A program made the translations under genes and the position numbers. DNA of 64,000 nucleotides from Lyophyllum atratum (Eukaryota > Basidiomycota > Agaricomycetes > Agaricales > Lyophyllaceae). How positions within the stretch are numbered: position 1 is the first letter of the stretch; each line of letters begins with the position of its first letter. The stretch spans positions 1-64,000 of the forward strand of contig JACGCN010000061.1 of NCBI GenBank assembly GCA_014905825.1, given 5' to 3'. The notes under the pieces were generated by a model. It worked only from the letters and a program-made list of their open reading frames with translations. It did no database searches and was not told where the DNA came from. Shown piece by piece: positions 47,793-58,177 of the stretch.

Positions 47793-50700
47793 ATGGCCCC
47801 CGAAGACTCCCGTCGATACACGGTCGCGAGGCTACGTAGCTTCAGCGGATACGACGACTCCCCGATCGTCGACGATTCCCTTACTTTCAACCTTCCTCCG
47901 TTCAATCAGCATTCGGGACGAATCGTTGACCAACACCCCTCCGACCCTCTCATCCCTGCTTACGAGGTGTGGTCGCCGAACTCGGCGCAGCGTCCCTTTT
48001 ACCCCGGGTTGCCTCCTCCTCACTTCGAGTCCCGAACTTTGCCCGACCGAGCGGTGCGACGTTTCGATGGCCATCTTGGACCCTTCGACTATACCATGAA
48101 TCCCCAGGTCCTGACCGCGTCCGTCTGGAGGGCCTTCATCCTTCGTCCCTCCGTCGGTTACGGGAAACGAGACGAGTACCCGGAGTACCGTTTCATGTAC
48201 AAGGAATGGGAAGTCACCGAGGGACGTACACCTTACGGACCAAGTGGGGGCCATATCAAATTACCCTACATTGTTGAGCTCGAGTCTAGGCTCGCTCTAT
48301 TGGATTCTCTCATCTTAGGCTGCTCGGAACTCGAGCTTACTTTTACGAACTTCTGGTCCCAGCGCCCTATTTTCCCTCACCCCGCCGCAATCAACGACTT
48401 GCGCAGCGTGGTTACCTACGAAGACGCTGTAGACTTAGGAGTCGCGATTCAGCGCGGTCTGAAGGAGAAGGCTGCCTATCTCATATTCGCGAACCTATTG
48501 CTGGACTCGGGGTACCAACCAGCCGTCGATAAGCTTATGGTCGCAGAAATCCCGGCGGCAGATGATCGTTATCTTGGCGCCTTTATCAACGGGGATCGAC
48601 GGCAAGACACTCTTTGGCTTCTCAGCCAGAGGGTACCTTGTTTCCTGGTTCATGCCTTGACGGATATGGAAAGCTGGTTAGCCACGGAGCCAGGGGTCTG
48701 TGGGACTTGGTGGGAAGGGACTGAGGCAGCGGGACTAGGGCCCTGGAACGGGTACGACGACATTGCGCTCCGTCTGAATTCGGTGGTACGTCCATATGTA
48801 GCTGCGATTATTCACGCTAGGATACCATCCATTTCCGTCGAGGATCGAGAGCGATCGTCTTCGTCGAGGCAGGGGTGGACCGGAGAAACCATCGGAATCC
48901 ATGCCTCGCGACCCCCCCTTCCTCCGCGCGAGCCGTCCCCAATGATCGTCGACCCTCCTACCGCTGCACCCGCTATCCATCCGTCTCTAGCGGCCCATCC
49001 TCTCGACTATGTCGTTGTCGATCAGAACCGAATCCCCTGGCTGCGACCTCCCGTGGTTTTCGATTCTAGGGGCCTATCGGGACAATGGACAAAGTGGCAG
49101 TTTGACGACCATGGTTCCCTTCAGGAGATGTCGAAACGAGCGGCAAAGGAGTTCGAGGTTGACGAAGACGGCGATTGGTTCTACGACCGCCATCTCAGGC
49201 GGGAGCTTTACATCCACCGGAGCCCCGTCCCTAAAGGCCTCATCTCCGCCCTCCAAACCTTTGGACGGCCGGCTCCGCGGGTAGCTTACCTGAATCCCTA
49301 CGGTAAACAGGTAAAGGGATCGTACTGGATGTACCCCAAGCGCTTCGACGGCAAGGGGTTGGTGGGAAAGGTTTGCCCTACCCCAGAAACCGATCCCGAG
49401 GACCCTAGTCGAACCCGAACGAATGACTTCCTGGTGGAATCTCTCCCGCTGCTGGAGGGACGTACGATTACCGCTGCGCCCCCCGTCCCTGTGGCTGCTC
49501 CTCCCGCGCTCGCTCCTGACTCCGGTGACCATTTCCCCCTTCCTCCAACGACGCCCTCCAGGGCTGTGGCGACTAGTCTTCGGACAGGCGCCGCCCGACG
49601 TCGCAAGGATTCCGGCGAAATTTCTTTGGGCAGCTCCCCGGAGCCAGAGAGCGAGGTCCCAACTTGTTACCTGATGACGTCGCCCTTCCCCATCTCAGTC
49701 GACTGGAACGTGGTGCGAGAGGCATTGATTGCCCTCACCTTATCCACCCCGGAGTCTATGATCTTGCGCGTTGATCGCTCTGCGACCCCGTCACTCCAAA
49801 CGTTGTGGGTCACGCTGAATTCTCCGGAAGGTGCAGCTGCGCTCCGAAGTGCGCGCTTGTCGTCGATGGTCTCTCCGGAACTGGGGGGCGAGCTACACTG
49901 GGCGACGCTCGCTGACTTGCAGCAGGTGCGAAGTGCGGGAGGAGATAGCTGGACCCGCCCCTTCCCCTCCTTGCAGCCCGCGGCTCAGCTTACTCGAGAG
50001 GCGTCACCTCCTCCTGGGTCTCGTCGCCGGGCTGCCTCGCCATTGGCTGAACCGAGCCGGTCGCGCTGGAGAGGTCGGACACCGTCACCCGTCGGACGTC
50101 GTCGCTCGCCTACGCCACGTCGTCGTTCGCCTTCGCCTCCCCCGTTCCCGCGTCGTCATTCGCCTTCACCACCTCCTTTCCGTCGTTTAGCCCCGGTTGC
50201 GCAGAGGCCTCGTCGCGCTGTCACCTCGCGACGTTGGTCCCCACCTCGGAGGGAGCGTAGCTTCGAACGAGGACGTTCGGATCGCGGCCGTATGGCTCCA
50301 ATGGAGTCGATGGGATGGGGGGCATCCAGGCAATCGGATATGGCACCTTGGACTCCTGCTCCGGCCCCCTTCTCCTCCCCCTCCCCGTCGCCTTACAGCC
50401 CCCTCGCCCCTCTCTGGTCTCAGCCTACGCCCGCGGAACCCGCTGTAGGCGTTCCTGTGACTTCCCAGGCTCCCGCTCCTTTGGGTACGCGCGAACACGC
50501 TGCCTTCATGGCGCAGGTGCTCATCGAGACGATGACCCGCATGGCTGCAGGCCCTCCCGCGGACCCCGGAGCTGCTCAAGCACCGGTGTTGCCTTCTTGG
50601 TGGCCGCAGCCTGGTAATGCCCCTCCCTCGGCGCCTGAGGATGTCCCTCCTTACGGGACCTTGGCTCCAGCGGCTCTGCCGCTCCCTGCCCCAAGTATCC

Positions 50701-51137
50701 CTCCGGTATTGGCGCCCTCGCTGCCTCCCGTGCTTCCTGGACCCGCTGGAACTGAGCCAGTTCCCTTGACTCGAAGGTTGAACATCGGGATCCTGGAGCG
50801 CTTAACGGATGGCCCGGTCGTCAGTTCTCCCTCCACTACGGCGCCGCACTTGATGCACCGCTTGCGAGTTGGGCTTGGAGAACGCATTGCGGACGCCCCA
50901 GTGGCGGGACCGAGCTCTGGCGCAGGAGGAAACCGAGGACGGGAAGCAGGCGAAGTCGAGGACGCGGTACCGGAGCGACGTAAACGCGGAAAGCGCGCTG
51001 GGAGGCAGGAGCATGAGAAAGCATTGCGTCGCCAGGCGGCTAGGGACAGGGATAGGGAACGCAGGAACCAGCGGCGGTACCAGGACGATGACGATTCTTG
51101 GCCCGGATCCGGGCGTGCACGCGGGGGGGCACTGTGA
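47793..51137 (+). CDS. Retrotransposon ORF3, extra 1,114-codon ORF downstream of pol
   Basis: An uninterrupted frame from ATG 47793 to TGA 51135-51137, which lies in the first bases of the 3' LTR. The N-terminal ~330 residues look globular (HIKLPYIVELESRLALLDSL, RVPCFLVHALTDMESW). A second folded-looking part spans about 405-510 (EVDEDGDWFYDRHLRRELYI). About 620-690 may be an RRM-like or similar alpha/beta unit. About 740-830 is SR/RS and Pro-rich (RRRSPTPRRRSPSPPP). The C-terminus is strongly basic (KRGKRAGRQEHEKALRRQ). There is no signal peptide or TM helix, so it does not look like an envelope protein. A nucleic-acid-binding role is inference only. Confidence 0.8.
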   Translation: MAPEDSRRYTVARLRSFSGYDDSPIVDDSLTFNLPPFNQHSGRIVDQHPSDPLIPAYEVWSPNSAQRPFYPGLPPPHFESRTLPDRAVRRFDGHLGPFDYTMNPQVLTASVWRAFILRPSVGYGKRDEYPEYRFMYKEWEVTEGRTPYGPSGGHIKLPYIVELESRLALLDSLILGCSELELTFTNFWSQRPIFPHPAAINDLRSVVTYEDAVDLGVAIQRGLKEKAAYLIFANLLLDSGYQPAVDKLMVAEIPAADDRYLGAFINGDRRQDTLWLLSQRVPCFLVHALTDMESWLATEPGVCGTWWEGTEAAGLGPWNGYDDIALRLNSVVRPYVAAIIHARIPSISVEDRERSSSSRQGWTGETIGIHASRPPLPPREPSPMIVDPPTAAPAIHPSLAAHPLDYVVVDQNRIPWLRPPVVFDSRGLSGQWTKWQFDDHGSLQEMSKRAAKEFEVDEDGDWFYDRHLRRELYIHRSPVPKGLISALQTFGRPAPRVAYLNPYGKQVKGSYWMYPKRFDGKGLVGKVCPTPETDPEDPSRTRTNDFLVESLPLLEGRTITAAPPVPVAAPPALAPDSGDHFPLPPTTPSRAVATSLRTGAARRRKDSGEISLGSSPEPESEVPTCYLMTSPFPISVDWNVVREALIALTLSTPESMILRVDRSATPSLQTLWVTLNSPEGAAALRSARLSSMVSPELGGELHWATLADLQQVRSAGGDSWTRPFPSLQPAAQLTREASPPPGSRRRAASPLAEPSRSRWRGRTPSPVGRRRSPTPRRRSPSPPPFPRRHSPSPPPFRRLAPVAQRPRRAVTSRRWSPPRRERSFERGRSDRGRMAPMESMGWGASRQSDMAPWTPAPAPFSSPSPSPYSPLAPLWSQPTPAEPAVGVPVTSQAPAPLGTREHAAFMAQVLIETMTRMAAGPPADPGAAQAPVLPSWWPQPGNAPPSAPEDVPPYGTLAPAALPLPAPSIPPVLAPSLPPVLPGPAGTEPVPLTRRLNIGILERLTDGPVVSSPSTTAPHLMHRLRVGLGERIADAPVAGPSSGAGGNRGREAGEVEDAVPERRKRGKRAGRQEHEKALRRQAARDRDRERRNQRRYQDDDDSWPGSGRARGGAL

Positions 51138-51584
51138 CGGAGGTATTCAGTATCCACTCCTACTTCACTTCTTCCATCGCGCGCGTGCCCGGGCCGGCAG
51201 TATTTGTACATATTTACATTGACTTTGTATATTCGTTGCATCGCGAGTCTCTTAGAGACTCGCACTAATACTACTATCATCTCGGATCCTATCTACGCTC
51301 TACGCTAGGGAACCGCGATCGGTGCGACGGCTCGACCTCCCCGCCAGCCACGGGGCCCAGTGTTGGGTCACAACACGCCTCGCTCAGGCTAACAGAGCCC
51401 CTCTGCCGGATCTGTCGATCCCAGGCAACTACTAGCTCGGACGACCCAGATGCAGCGCCCCACTCTCGGTGGCAGCAGCTCTGGGTCCTGAGAGGTTCGA
51501 GCGCCCCTCTGCGGCGGCTCCCTCTCACCTCTTCCTCACGGACTTCACTCACGCGAGAAGCCCATTTCGGATGGCCGCATCACA
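51133..51584 (+). repeat. 3' LTR (452 bp)
   Basis: Same length as the 5' LTR and identical except for one G/A difference (ACATTGAC). A G-run (CGCGGGGGGGCAC, about 51120-51132) precedes it and is the best polypurine-tract candidate, lying inside ORF3 coding sequence. Confidence 0.95.
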
Positions 51585-51589
51585 CACTC
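51585..51589. repeat. Target-site duplication, right (CACTC)
   Basis: An exact copy of 38499-38503, immediately after the 3' LTR. The P450 exon resumes with AG and the GTAAAG donor. Confidence 0.9.
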
Positions 51590-52145
51590 AGGTAAAGTAC
51601 CGCCTCAAGCTTTATCTCGTCATGAGCAACATTATTCTGATCTATCATAGAATATATAAAGGACAGTACATCCTGATCCCTATTCTTGCTGTCAATCGCG
51701 ACAAGTCGATATGGGGCGAAGATGCTCTAGAGTTCAGGTATTTGTCAATTTATCATCACCCGACGTCATCACATAAGCTTCCGCACATCAACAGGCCCGA
51801 ACGTTGGCAAAATATCCCGGAAGCCGCTGGGAAAGTCCCGGGTGTATGGGGCAATATGCTTACCTTCAGCGGTGGACAGCGTGCTTGCCTCGGATACCGC
51901 TTCTCTCTTGTCCAGTGAGCACGTGTTACTCAACGCTCATACGACTCTAATCGACACTCTTTTTCTCATTTTTTAGAATCAAGGCCACTCTGTTCACTCT
52001 AATCAGAGCATTCGAGTTCGAGCTTGCTGTGCCTGTAAAGGATCTCGTAAAGAAATCACTGGCATTGCCGAGGCCTGTGCTTGTGACTGACAGGGAAGGG
52101 GGCCACCAGATGCCTTTACTCATACGGCCTGTCGTGAAGCCATGA
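51585..52145 (+). pseudogene. Cytochrome P450, 3' part (separated by retrotransposon)
   Basis: The P450 continues after the element: the exon end, an intron from GTAAAG, then [20 protein letters not shown]. The PERF-type motif is PERW, and the heme-binding loop is [13 protein letters not shown] near 51866-51904 with the axial Cys. The last exon has ATLFTLIRAFEFELAVP and ends PLLIRPVVKP with TGA 52143-52145. These parts look undamaged. Deleting the element and one target copy would rejoin the exon, which shows where the insertion happened. Confidence 0.88.
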
Positions 52146-52580
52146 AGATGTCATTGTCGACACGCACGATGTTATCACTCTTTCTAGTGGTCGTTATGGT
52201 GGATGATACGGTATCCAGTTTACAGTCCTTATGCGAGCATGCCTGCGGACGCTCCATGAACGTTGGACAGAGGACACATGCGGAGGCGGGAACGTTCGTT
52301 GCGTCAAATGCCGTGTATCTTGTATATGTGCTGGCGTCTCAGACGGTTTGAATTGCATTGCGGTCAACTGTTCCATGAGCATGGCTGGGTATGGTCACGG
52401 TTACGAAGGAGACTGAAGCCGAGATATCGTCTGGTATATGTAGTGTCCGGTGAGAGCCTCAGATCTCAACTCGGCGAAGAAGATCGTTGGCAGTGGCATC
52501 GCAGATAAAGCGGTTCTGCGAGCCAGCAGTGGCCGAAGGCACATTCACTATTCTCAAGTACCACATTGCTGGCGGTCTGA
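52146..52580. other. P450 downstream region, no supported gene
   Basis: About 435 bp of 3' flank. Short ORFs on both strands have no motif. Confidence 0.4.
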
Positions 52581-52768
52581 CAATTTTCATGTGAAGCAAT
52601 GAGCAACAGCAAATTACATACCCTCACAATCTTAGCTCGCCTCGCATATCCAGGAGGCGCATCCAATACATATATTATACAGATTTCTTAGTCCGTTTCC
52701 TCCTCCTCCCTCTCAATCTCCGTTTCCATGATCGCCTTAATCATCTCACTACCCAGCTTCCCAGCCTC
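52581..52768 (-). pseudogene. Duplicated 3' fragment of TYR1
   Basis: Direct-repeat match to 58455-58649, which is the last ~27 codons and ~115 bp of 3' flank of the prephenate dehydrogenase gene. Shared blocks include AGGAGGCGCATCCAATACAT and TCCGTTTCCATGATCGCCTT. Scattered substitutions show it is not brand new. Nothing further upstream of TYR1 is present here, so it is a fragment. Confidence 0.88.
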
Positions 52769-52945
52769 GGACTGACTACTTCTACTCTACAGCCCGGCCG
52801 TTTTGTTGCGTCTCACCTGCTGAAAGCATTTATGGCGCACGTCGTCATGACGTGCGAGTATGGGCCATTGCGAGCATGGCGTGACCGAGATCTAGTTCTA
52901 GGGCCTTCAAGCTTCAGGGCCAGCCTTTCAGTGTCCAAGCCCTGT

Positions 52946-53071
52946 CACCAGGGGCAAACATCAAGGCAGTTGCATTTCAACTGCCGCAGAGGCACCTGGC
53001 TGGGTGTTGAACGTTGAACGTTGAACGTTGAGTCGCCCTAAAAAATTATCGTTCCCAAATTATGTAACACT
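52946..53071 (+). repeat. Left terminal inverted repeat
   Basis: Matches the reverse complement of 55574-55678, apart from an inserted 7-bp tandem array (TTGAACG, about 53006-53031). Confidence 0.8.
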
Positions 53072-55573
53072 TGTTGGCTTTAGTGATCACGAATTTCTTC
53101 GGTCTTATAGCTAGGCATCACGTACCAGCACGTACCACGCGATTTTCAGCATGTCATTCTTTACAAAATGCATCCATTTCTAGAGCTAAAGGTTAAACGT
53201 TAACAAACCCTGACCATCATCCTGATCACAACCATGTCTGACGTCAAGATGACCCTTCTCCGAACTTGCAAGCACTTCCTCCCTAGGTGTTCAGTATATC
53301 ACGTTCAGCCTCCTGACAACATCGGTGGCCACCAGAAGTTAGAACAAACTCCTGTGAGTACTCTACCAGCCGCTCAGAAGGCATTCCGACATGCATCCTA
53401 CCTAAATCAACTTTAACATAACGTCCGCCATCGTTGCGCCATACATTGAAGAGGCGTGGGAAATTGTCCTGGTAACGGCCGAGAAATGTGTCTAGCTCCT
53501 TGTGTTTTCTGGTCAACTCTTCCGTCTTGTGGCTATTTCTTATCATCGATGGCGTTTCTGGCGTGCCCAGAGGCCTCAATCATCAAGGTCTGTACCCGTT
53601 ATCTTGTTTCGCAATCTGGTCCTATCTGCTGACACTATTTTTTAGAGATGGGTAACTATAGCTTCCTTTCCTCAACAGCCACTACACAAAGTTGTTCACA
53701 GCAACGACAATGGGAGATACCAACGGAGATAGGGCGAAGTTGAGAGAAGGAAGGGAAGACCTACGTGGTGGGACACCCTCAGGTGTGTCATGATTTTTTT
53801 TTGCTCTGAAAGCGACTGATAACGACCGTGACAGCGCACTACAATACACCACATCCACGCCCCTTTTCTCGCATCATCCCGTCCCTCCTACGAGGATGTG
53901 GGCCTGTAACGGCGGTTAGCGCTCATTCATCACTGCGACATCGCTCGCTGGCGGCTGCGCACCTGGCATCCTCTCATCCCCGCTGTTCCCTGACACAGTT
54001 CCTGCACCTCGATGAGCCTGCATTTGCAGGACTTCTCGATGGCAGGAACTATTCAGAGGTTTTCAGTGGCAGGTAGATGAAGAGGCTCTTGCCGATCTCT
54101 TTGGCGCAACCACCGCAGAATTCGCATGCAATTCAGGCGTCGCTACTGTCAGGATCTCGATGTCGGTGTGATCTCAGCCACACGGTGTCCAGCGCCGCCG
54201 CCGCCGAGATTTTCATGTAATGCTGTCTTGACAGCTGGCGTCGCAGGATATCCCCTACAATGGGTCCACCCCCGTCGCTTCGGATTTGACCGTACGTCCT
54301 GATTTTTATCAAACCACAGGAGATTGAGCTGACTGTTGTGCCCAGTAACTTCGCAACAGATCCAGGAGGCTCCTCTGCTGGGCAGCTCGTTGTCTATACA
54401 GTACGTTGCGAGGGACTGATACACTTCAGCAACCTGACATCACGCCAGCCTTGATTAGTGCCGATGGACCTCCTGCTCAATTCTAACTCGACTACGCTTT
54501 GTCACGACGCGTCTCTAATCAGCGGCGGTGAACCTCAGAAACCACATCTCAGTAGTACAGCACCCAGCTGACCGCTGACCATGTCATGGTCCCAAATGTC
54601 ACAAGAGATGCGGATACAGGCTGTCCATTGAATCCTGAGAGTCGGTACATGGAGTCTGAGCTTTTTTATCATTTAGCTCTGTCTCAGCGTTACAAATAGG
54701 CTCTGCTACTCAGGATCCAACATCGCGAACCCGTTCACGGTCAGACCTGCTGGAGAACCGAGAATCGCCATCATACTCAGGAGATACCTCCATTCTCGAA
54801 GACTAGTGGTAAATCGAACTCTGAAGGTATCTCGTCAAGATCCACAGGTCATGATACTTCGAGTAGGCAAGGTATTTTGGTCGCAGCGGACTCCGTTTTC
54901 CAACCCTTTACTCTGTCACAGCCAGCTCGAGGGACGATCGTCTCGAGCCTCGCCCATCATACACCGTGGCACCCATCGACTTCAGTTCATCACGACGCGC
55001 TTCACGTATTTCTAATCAACAGCGAGCCCCAAAGGAACCACCGTTGCACCTTTCTTCGGCCCGATCCGACTTTCGACAATTGGCTACCCCCATCCACAGC
55101 ACGACCTCCTGTAATGGCTAGACGCTCCGGTTTTTGATGGTGAGCTGAACTTTGAACGTCTGTCTTCCAATAGAAACTGAACTTCGTGATCATGTCAGCT
55201 ATTCCTGATTTGTCCACGATTCTATGGCCTTTACTGATCCAGAACCCACTTATCGGCCAGAGCCAATGCAAGACAATGATCGGCGACGACGCATCCACCA
55301 TAACCATGAATAGTACGACGAGCATCGGTCTTTTACCCGACATGAGAACTTCATGGTTATCCCATGTATTCCGGCTTGACACCTGTAGATGGCATTGTTT
55401 GTGGTGTTGCCGCCTATTTAATCAACGAGTTTCGCGAGTTCAGGTGTTCGTAGCGATTACAACTTGGTCGAGATTTGTATAGCAAGACCCATGAGTACAC
55501 CCTAGGCCCGTAGGACCACTTCAAAACATAAAACTGGCTGAATTCCTTTTCTAATCTAGAGACATCTGCGGGA

Positions 55574-55678
55574 GTGTTACGTAATTGGGGGAACGATATC
55601 TTTCTAGGGCGAGTCTCCTCCCAGCCAGGTGCCTCTGCGGCAGTTGAAAGTCAACTGCCTTGATGTTTGACCCTGGTG
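55574..55678 (-). repeat. Right terminal inverted repeat
   Basis: Reverse complement matches 52946-53071 and ends CCCTGGTG, followed by TGT. Confidence 0.8.
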
Positions 55679-55724
55679 TGTACATACTATGGATTACATA
55701 ACCAGAGGGAGAGATTACTGGCTA

Positions 55725-56043
55725 CTGTAGTGTTTCGACCTAGTCTTCAAGGGGTGTTACGCGTTACGAATTTTTTGATCTCTTCACCTCTTCATGGGTC
55801 CGATTTCAGCGTTAAGAACAGGTAAATCTCTTCATGCCACATTCGGACAACCGGTGCTGAGTAGCGATTAATAGAGTACCTATTGGATGTATTTTATAGT
55901 GGAGAATTTTGCGATTTTCGACCGGAATTTTTTTGGCCCATAACGCTCTTCAAAACGTTTTGTTATGTGTTACGAAGGTGAAAATCTCTTCATCTCATGG
56001 CCTACGTTACACGTTACGTGAAGACTAGGTCGAAACACAACAG
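55725..56043. mobile_element. Tc1/mariner-type MITE, 319 bp
   Basis: Ends CTGTAGTGTTTCGACCTAGT and, on the other strand, CTGTTGTGTTTCGACCTAGT, continuing CTTCA: 24 of 25 bases match. TA dinucleotides flank both ends (55723-55724 and 56044-56045), as for Tc1/mariner insertions. Sub-terminal GTTACG motifs occur on both sides. It has no coding capacity. Confidence 0.8.
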
Positions 56044-56045
56044 TA

Positions 56046-56865
56046 TGTCCCAAGAGACCGGAGGAAGCTCAGGTTCTGCATAGGCAATGTGAGCGTGTGG
56101 TTCCACATTCCACCTCCAGGCCAGTCCCGACCCCACTTGGAAACTGAGGGTGATACGGATGACCGTTATTTCACAGAAACTTAGCTATCACCGAAAATCA
56201 GGACAGTAGCGCAGCATTGGGGCGGTTAAGACAACCTCCAGCATCATCATGATAGACGACATATTAGATACAAGGGCTGTATTACACCTAATGAACCACC
56301 CGCCTGATTATTTATACAACGTTCCTTGAGAATAATATACAAACACAGGTACAGATAAAAAGGTTACAGGAAGACAGAGTTATTGTAGCACGCAATGCAC
56401 GATATACAGGGCAGGGAAAAGATAGCGTTACATAAGACGTGGTACAGGCAAAAGAGTCACGTGAGGTCACGCGTTTTCTTCATTTTTTGGGTACCTCTAT
56501 AAATAGATTTCAAAAATTCCCAAAACTTTTCCACCCAAATGACTTTGTATAACCTCAATCTATAAATAGATCTCGGAAACTATGATATTAGTTTAGAGGA
56601 TGACCAGCGCCCCAAAGACTTTTGGTTCGGGATGCACTGTATTCCCAACAGATCGTTCAGGTGCGTATACCGAATAGCATTAACCGATTCGTCTTGATGA
56701 GCCTTTTCCAGCTTCACGTTCAAACGCCTCTGCAACACTCCAAGAGACTCGGATGAATGAACACGGGACTTGTTGGAGTTTTTTTGTTTGTTAACAAGGT
56801 TGCATTAAGCACGCGGGTCGTATCTGTGAAACGGGAGTCTGTAATCGATACACATGATATACATC
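56046..56865. other. AT-rich intergenic region
   Basis: About 820 bp downstream of the acyltransferase gene. It contains CTATAAATAGAT at about 56497 and 56560 in a loosely repeated context. No gene is supported. Confidence 0.45.
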
Positions 56866-58177
56866 CTATATATTGAGGAGTCCTAACGCAGCACGGACAG
56901 GGGAGACAGGTAAGAGCTCGCAATTTCCAAGGCCGGCTTTCACGGCCCAGTCAATGTATAGTGGAAAAGAAAACATCAACCAGGCGAAGACCCAAGCAAA
57001 GCCGATGATGTTGAAAAGCTTTGCCGACGGCTTTCTGCCCACCCGGTCAGCGAGTTCGACAACGGTATCCTCCACGATGATGGCCAAGACTTGCACCATG
57101 AAGAAAGGGAAAGAAGCCCCGATATATTTCCGCCCTACCATAGCATCCTCAAAGGAGTGCATCACGCCAGAAACAAAGAACCCAACTAGCAGCTGGGTAT
57201 TGGACGACATCCACGTTCCTTTCTTGAACCCAGCAGCTTGGACCACCACCTTCCCAGTCGAGGAGAGATACTACACATCGCTGAATTAAACCTTCAATAG
57301 CAGCAAAAGGAGACACGTACTCGTCTCATCATCTGATGCCAGGTTCGGCTAATGAGAATATAAGTCAGGCTGTGGATTCATTTACAAAAAGTCAGAACGC
57401 ACCCCCAGAAATTCCGTACAGTATAAGCATCTCTCCATTTTCCATAAGGATCCGGCCAATCCGCAGGCGTCGAGAGACCGAGCGCGACACTTATGATACT
57501 GAATAGGTAGTACTGCAGACGTACACCAGCATATGGTGTCGCCATCCATGCGATGCTGTTCAGGCAGCGGTATAAAAAACCTTGAGAAGTGATGGTCGCA
57601 TTCTCAAGTTCAGCGGGTGAACCGGAGAATAATGGGTTGGTATGAACGAAGGTCTGTGCAGCATCCATGATCAAGAAACACCCAAAGACACGTAGAAAGC
57701 GCGAAATGATGAAGGAGCCCCGCTTCATAGAGGGCCGGTCGGGAACATGAGGTGTCTGCCATGAGGTCAGTAGACTCAAGTGAAAAGCGAACCTGAAGAA
57801 CGAACTTGATAGTTCCAGCCAATACCCCGTGGTGAGTGTATGATACATCCGGCCCAATATACTCGCTTGAGAAGCGGGCGTGTTCGAGGATCATCAACAT
57901 CCGTCGAATGGCGAAATTGCCGAATAGGCTCGACGATAAGGAGAAGATGCAGGGCCGTGAAGAATTGGCCACCGATGGTTGACCCCATGGAATAGTCCTG
58001 CATCTTATCCCCAGTGGTATATAAAAGACCTTCGTAACATACCCAAGCGAAAGCAACGAATGAGATAAGTCGTGTTCGTTTAGACAAGTCCAGAGCCAAG
58101 GCGAAAGCCAAAAGAATGTCGGGGACCACCAGAAATGTCAAGAAAGGAAACGATGGTCGTCCCTCGTCAGATGACAT
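56866..58177 (-). CDS. Wax-synthase-type membrane O-acyltransferase
   Basis: Starts at ATG 58177 with several TM helices (FLTFLVVPDILLAFALALDL, GSTIGGQFFTALHLLLIVEP). The signature region is FWGRTWHQMMRR, formed across an intron with a GTGCGT donor near 57407, and contains the conserved His of MBOAT/wax-synthase proteins. The last exon has KKGTWMSSNTQLLVGFFVSG and VMHSFEDA, ending LGLLNI at TAG 56868-56866. Fungal members esterify fatty alcohols, sterols or terpenoid intermediates. The substrate cannot be inferred. The neighbouring P450 relic hints at a metabolic cluster but is no proof. Confidence 0.85.

Larger units (their letters stand above)
38504..51584 (+). mobile_element. Ty3/gypsy chromovirus LTR retrotransposon, 13,081 bp, with extra ORFs
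   Basis: Complete element: 452-bp LTRs starting TG and ending CA, 5-bp target duplication CACTC, candidate PBS after the 5' LTR. The internal region contains ORF1 (635 codons), gag-protease-RT-RNase H-integrase, chromodomain and a third ORF of 1,114 codons. The RT-before-integrase order plus the chromodomain place it with chromoviruses of Ty3/gypsy. It sits inside the P450 gene in the same orientation. One mismatch between LTRs indicates recent insertion. Two in-frame TGA codons suggest this copy may not be autonomous. Confidence 0.95.
52946..55678. mobile_element. Non-autonomous TIR DNA element (2.7 kb), possibly CACTA-like
   Basis: Long inverted repeats of about 105-125 bp sit at 52946-53071 and 55574-55678. 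They share CACCAGGG(G/T)CAAACATCAA, GCCGCAGAGGCACCTGGCTG, TCGCCCTA and CGTTCCC...AATTA(T/C)GTAACACT. A 3-bp duplication TGT flanks the ends (52943-52945 and 55679-55681). Three-bp duplications and CAC-starting ends are typical of CACTA elements, but 3 bp can match by chance. Each repeat holds an inner palindrome (GCAGTTG..CAACTGC). The left copy has an extra TTGAACG x3 array. No transposase is recognised inside. Confidence 0.65.

Noticed and set aside
47793..51137. ORF3 as a retroviral-type envelope
   Set aside because: No signal peptide, TM helix or furin-like site is visible. Composition is Pro/SR-rich and basic.
53283..55382. ORFs inside the 2.7-kb TIR element as transposase
   Set aside because: No DDE-type motif or consistent frame is visible on either strand.
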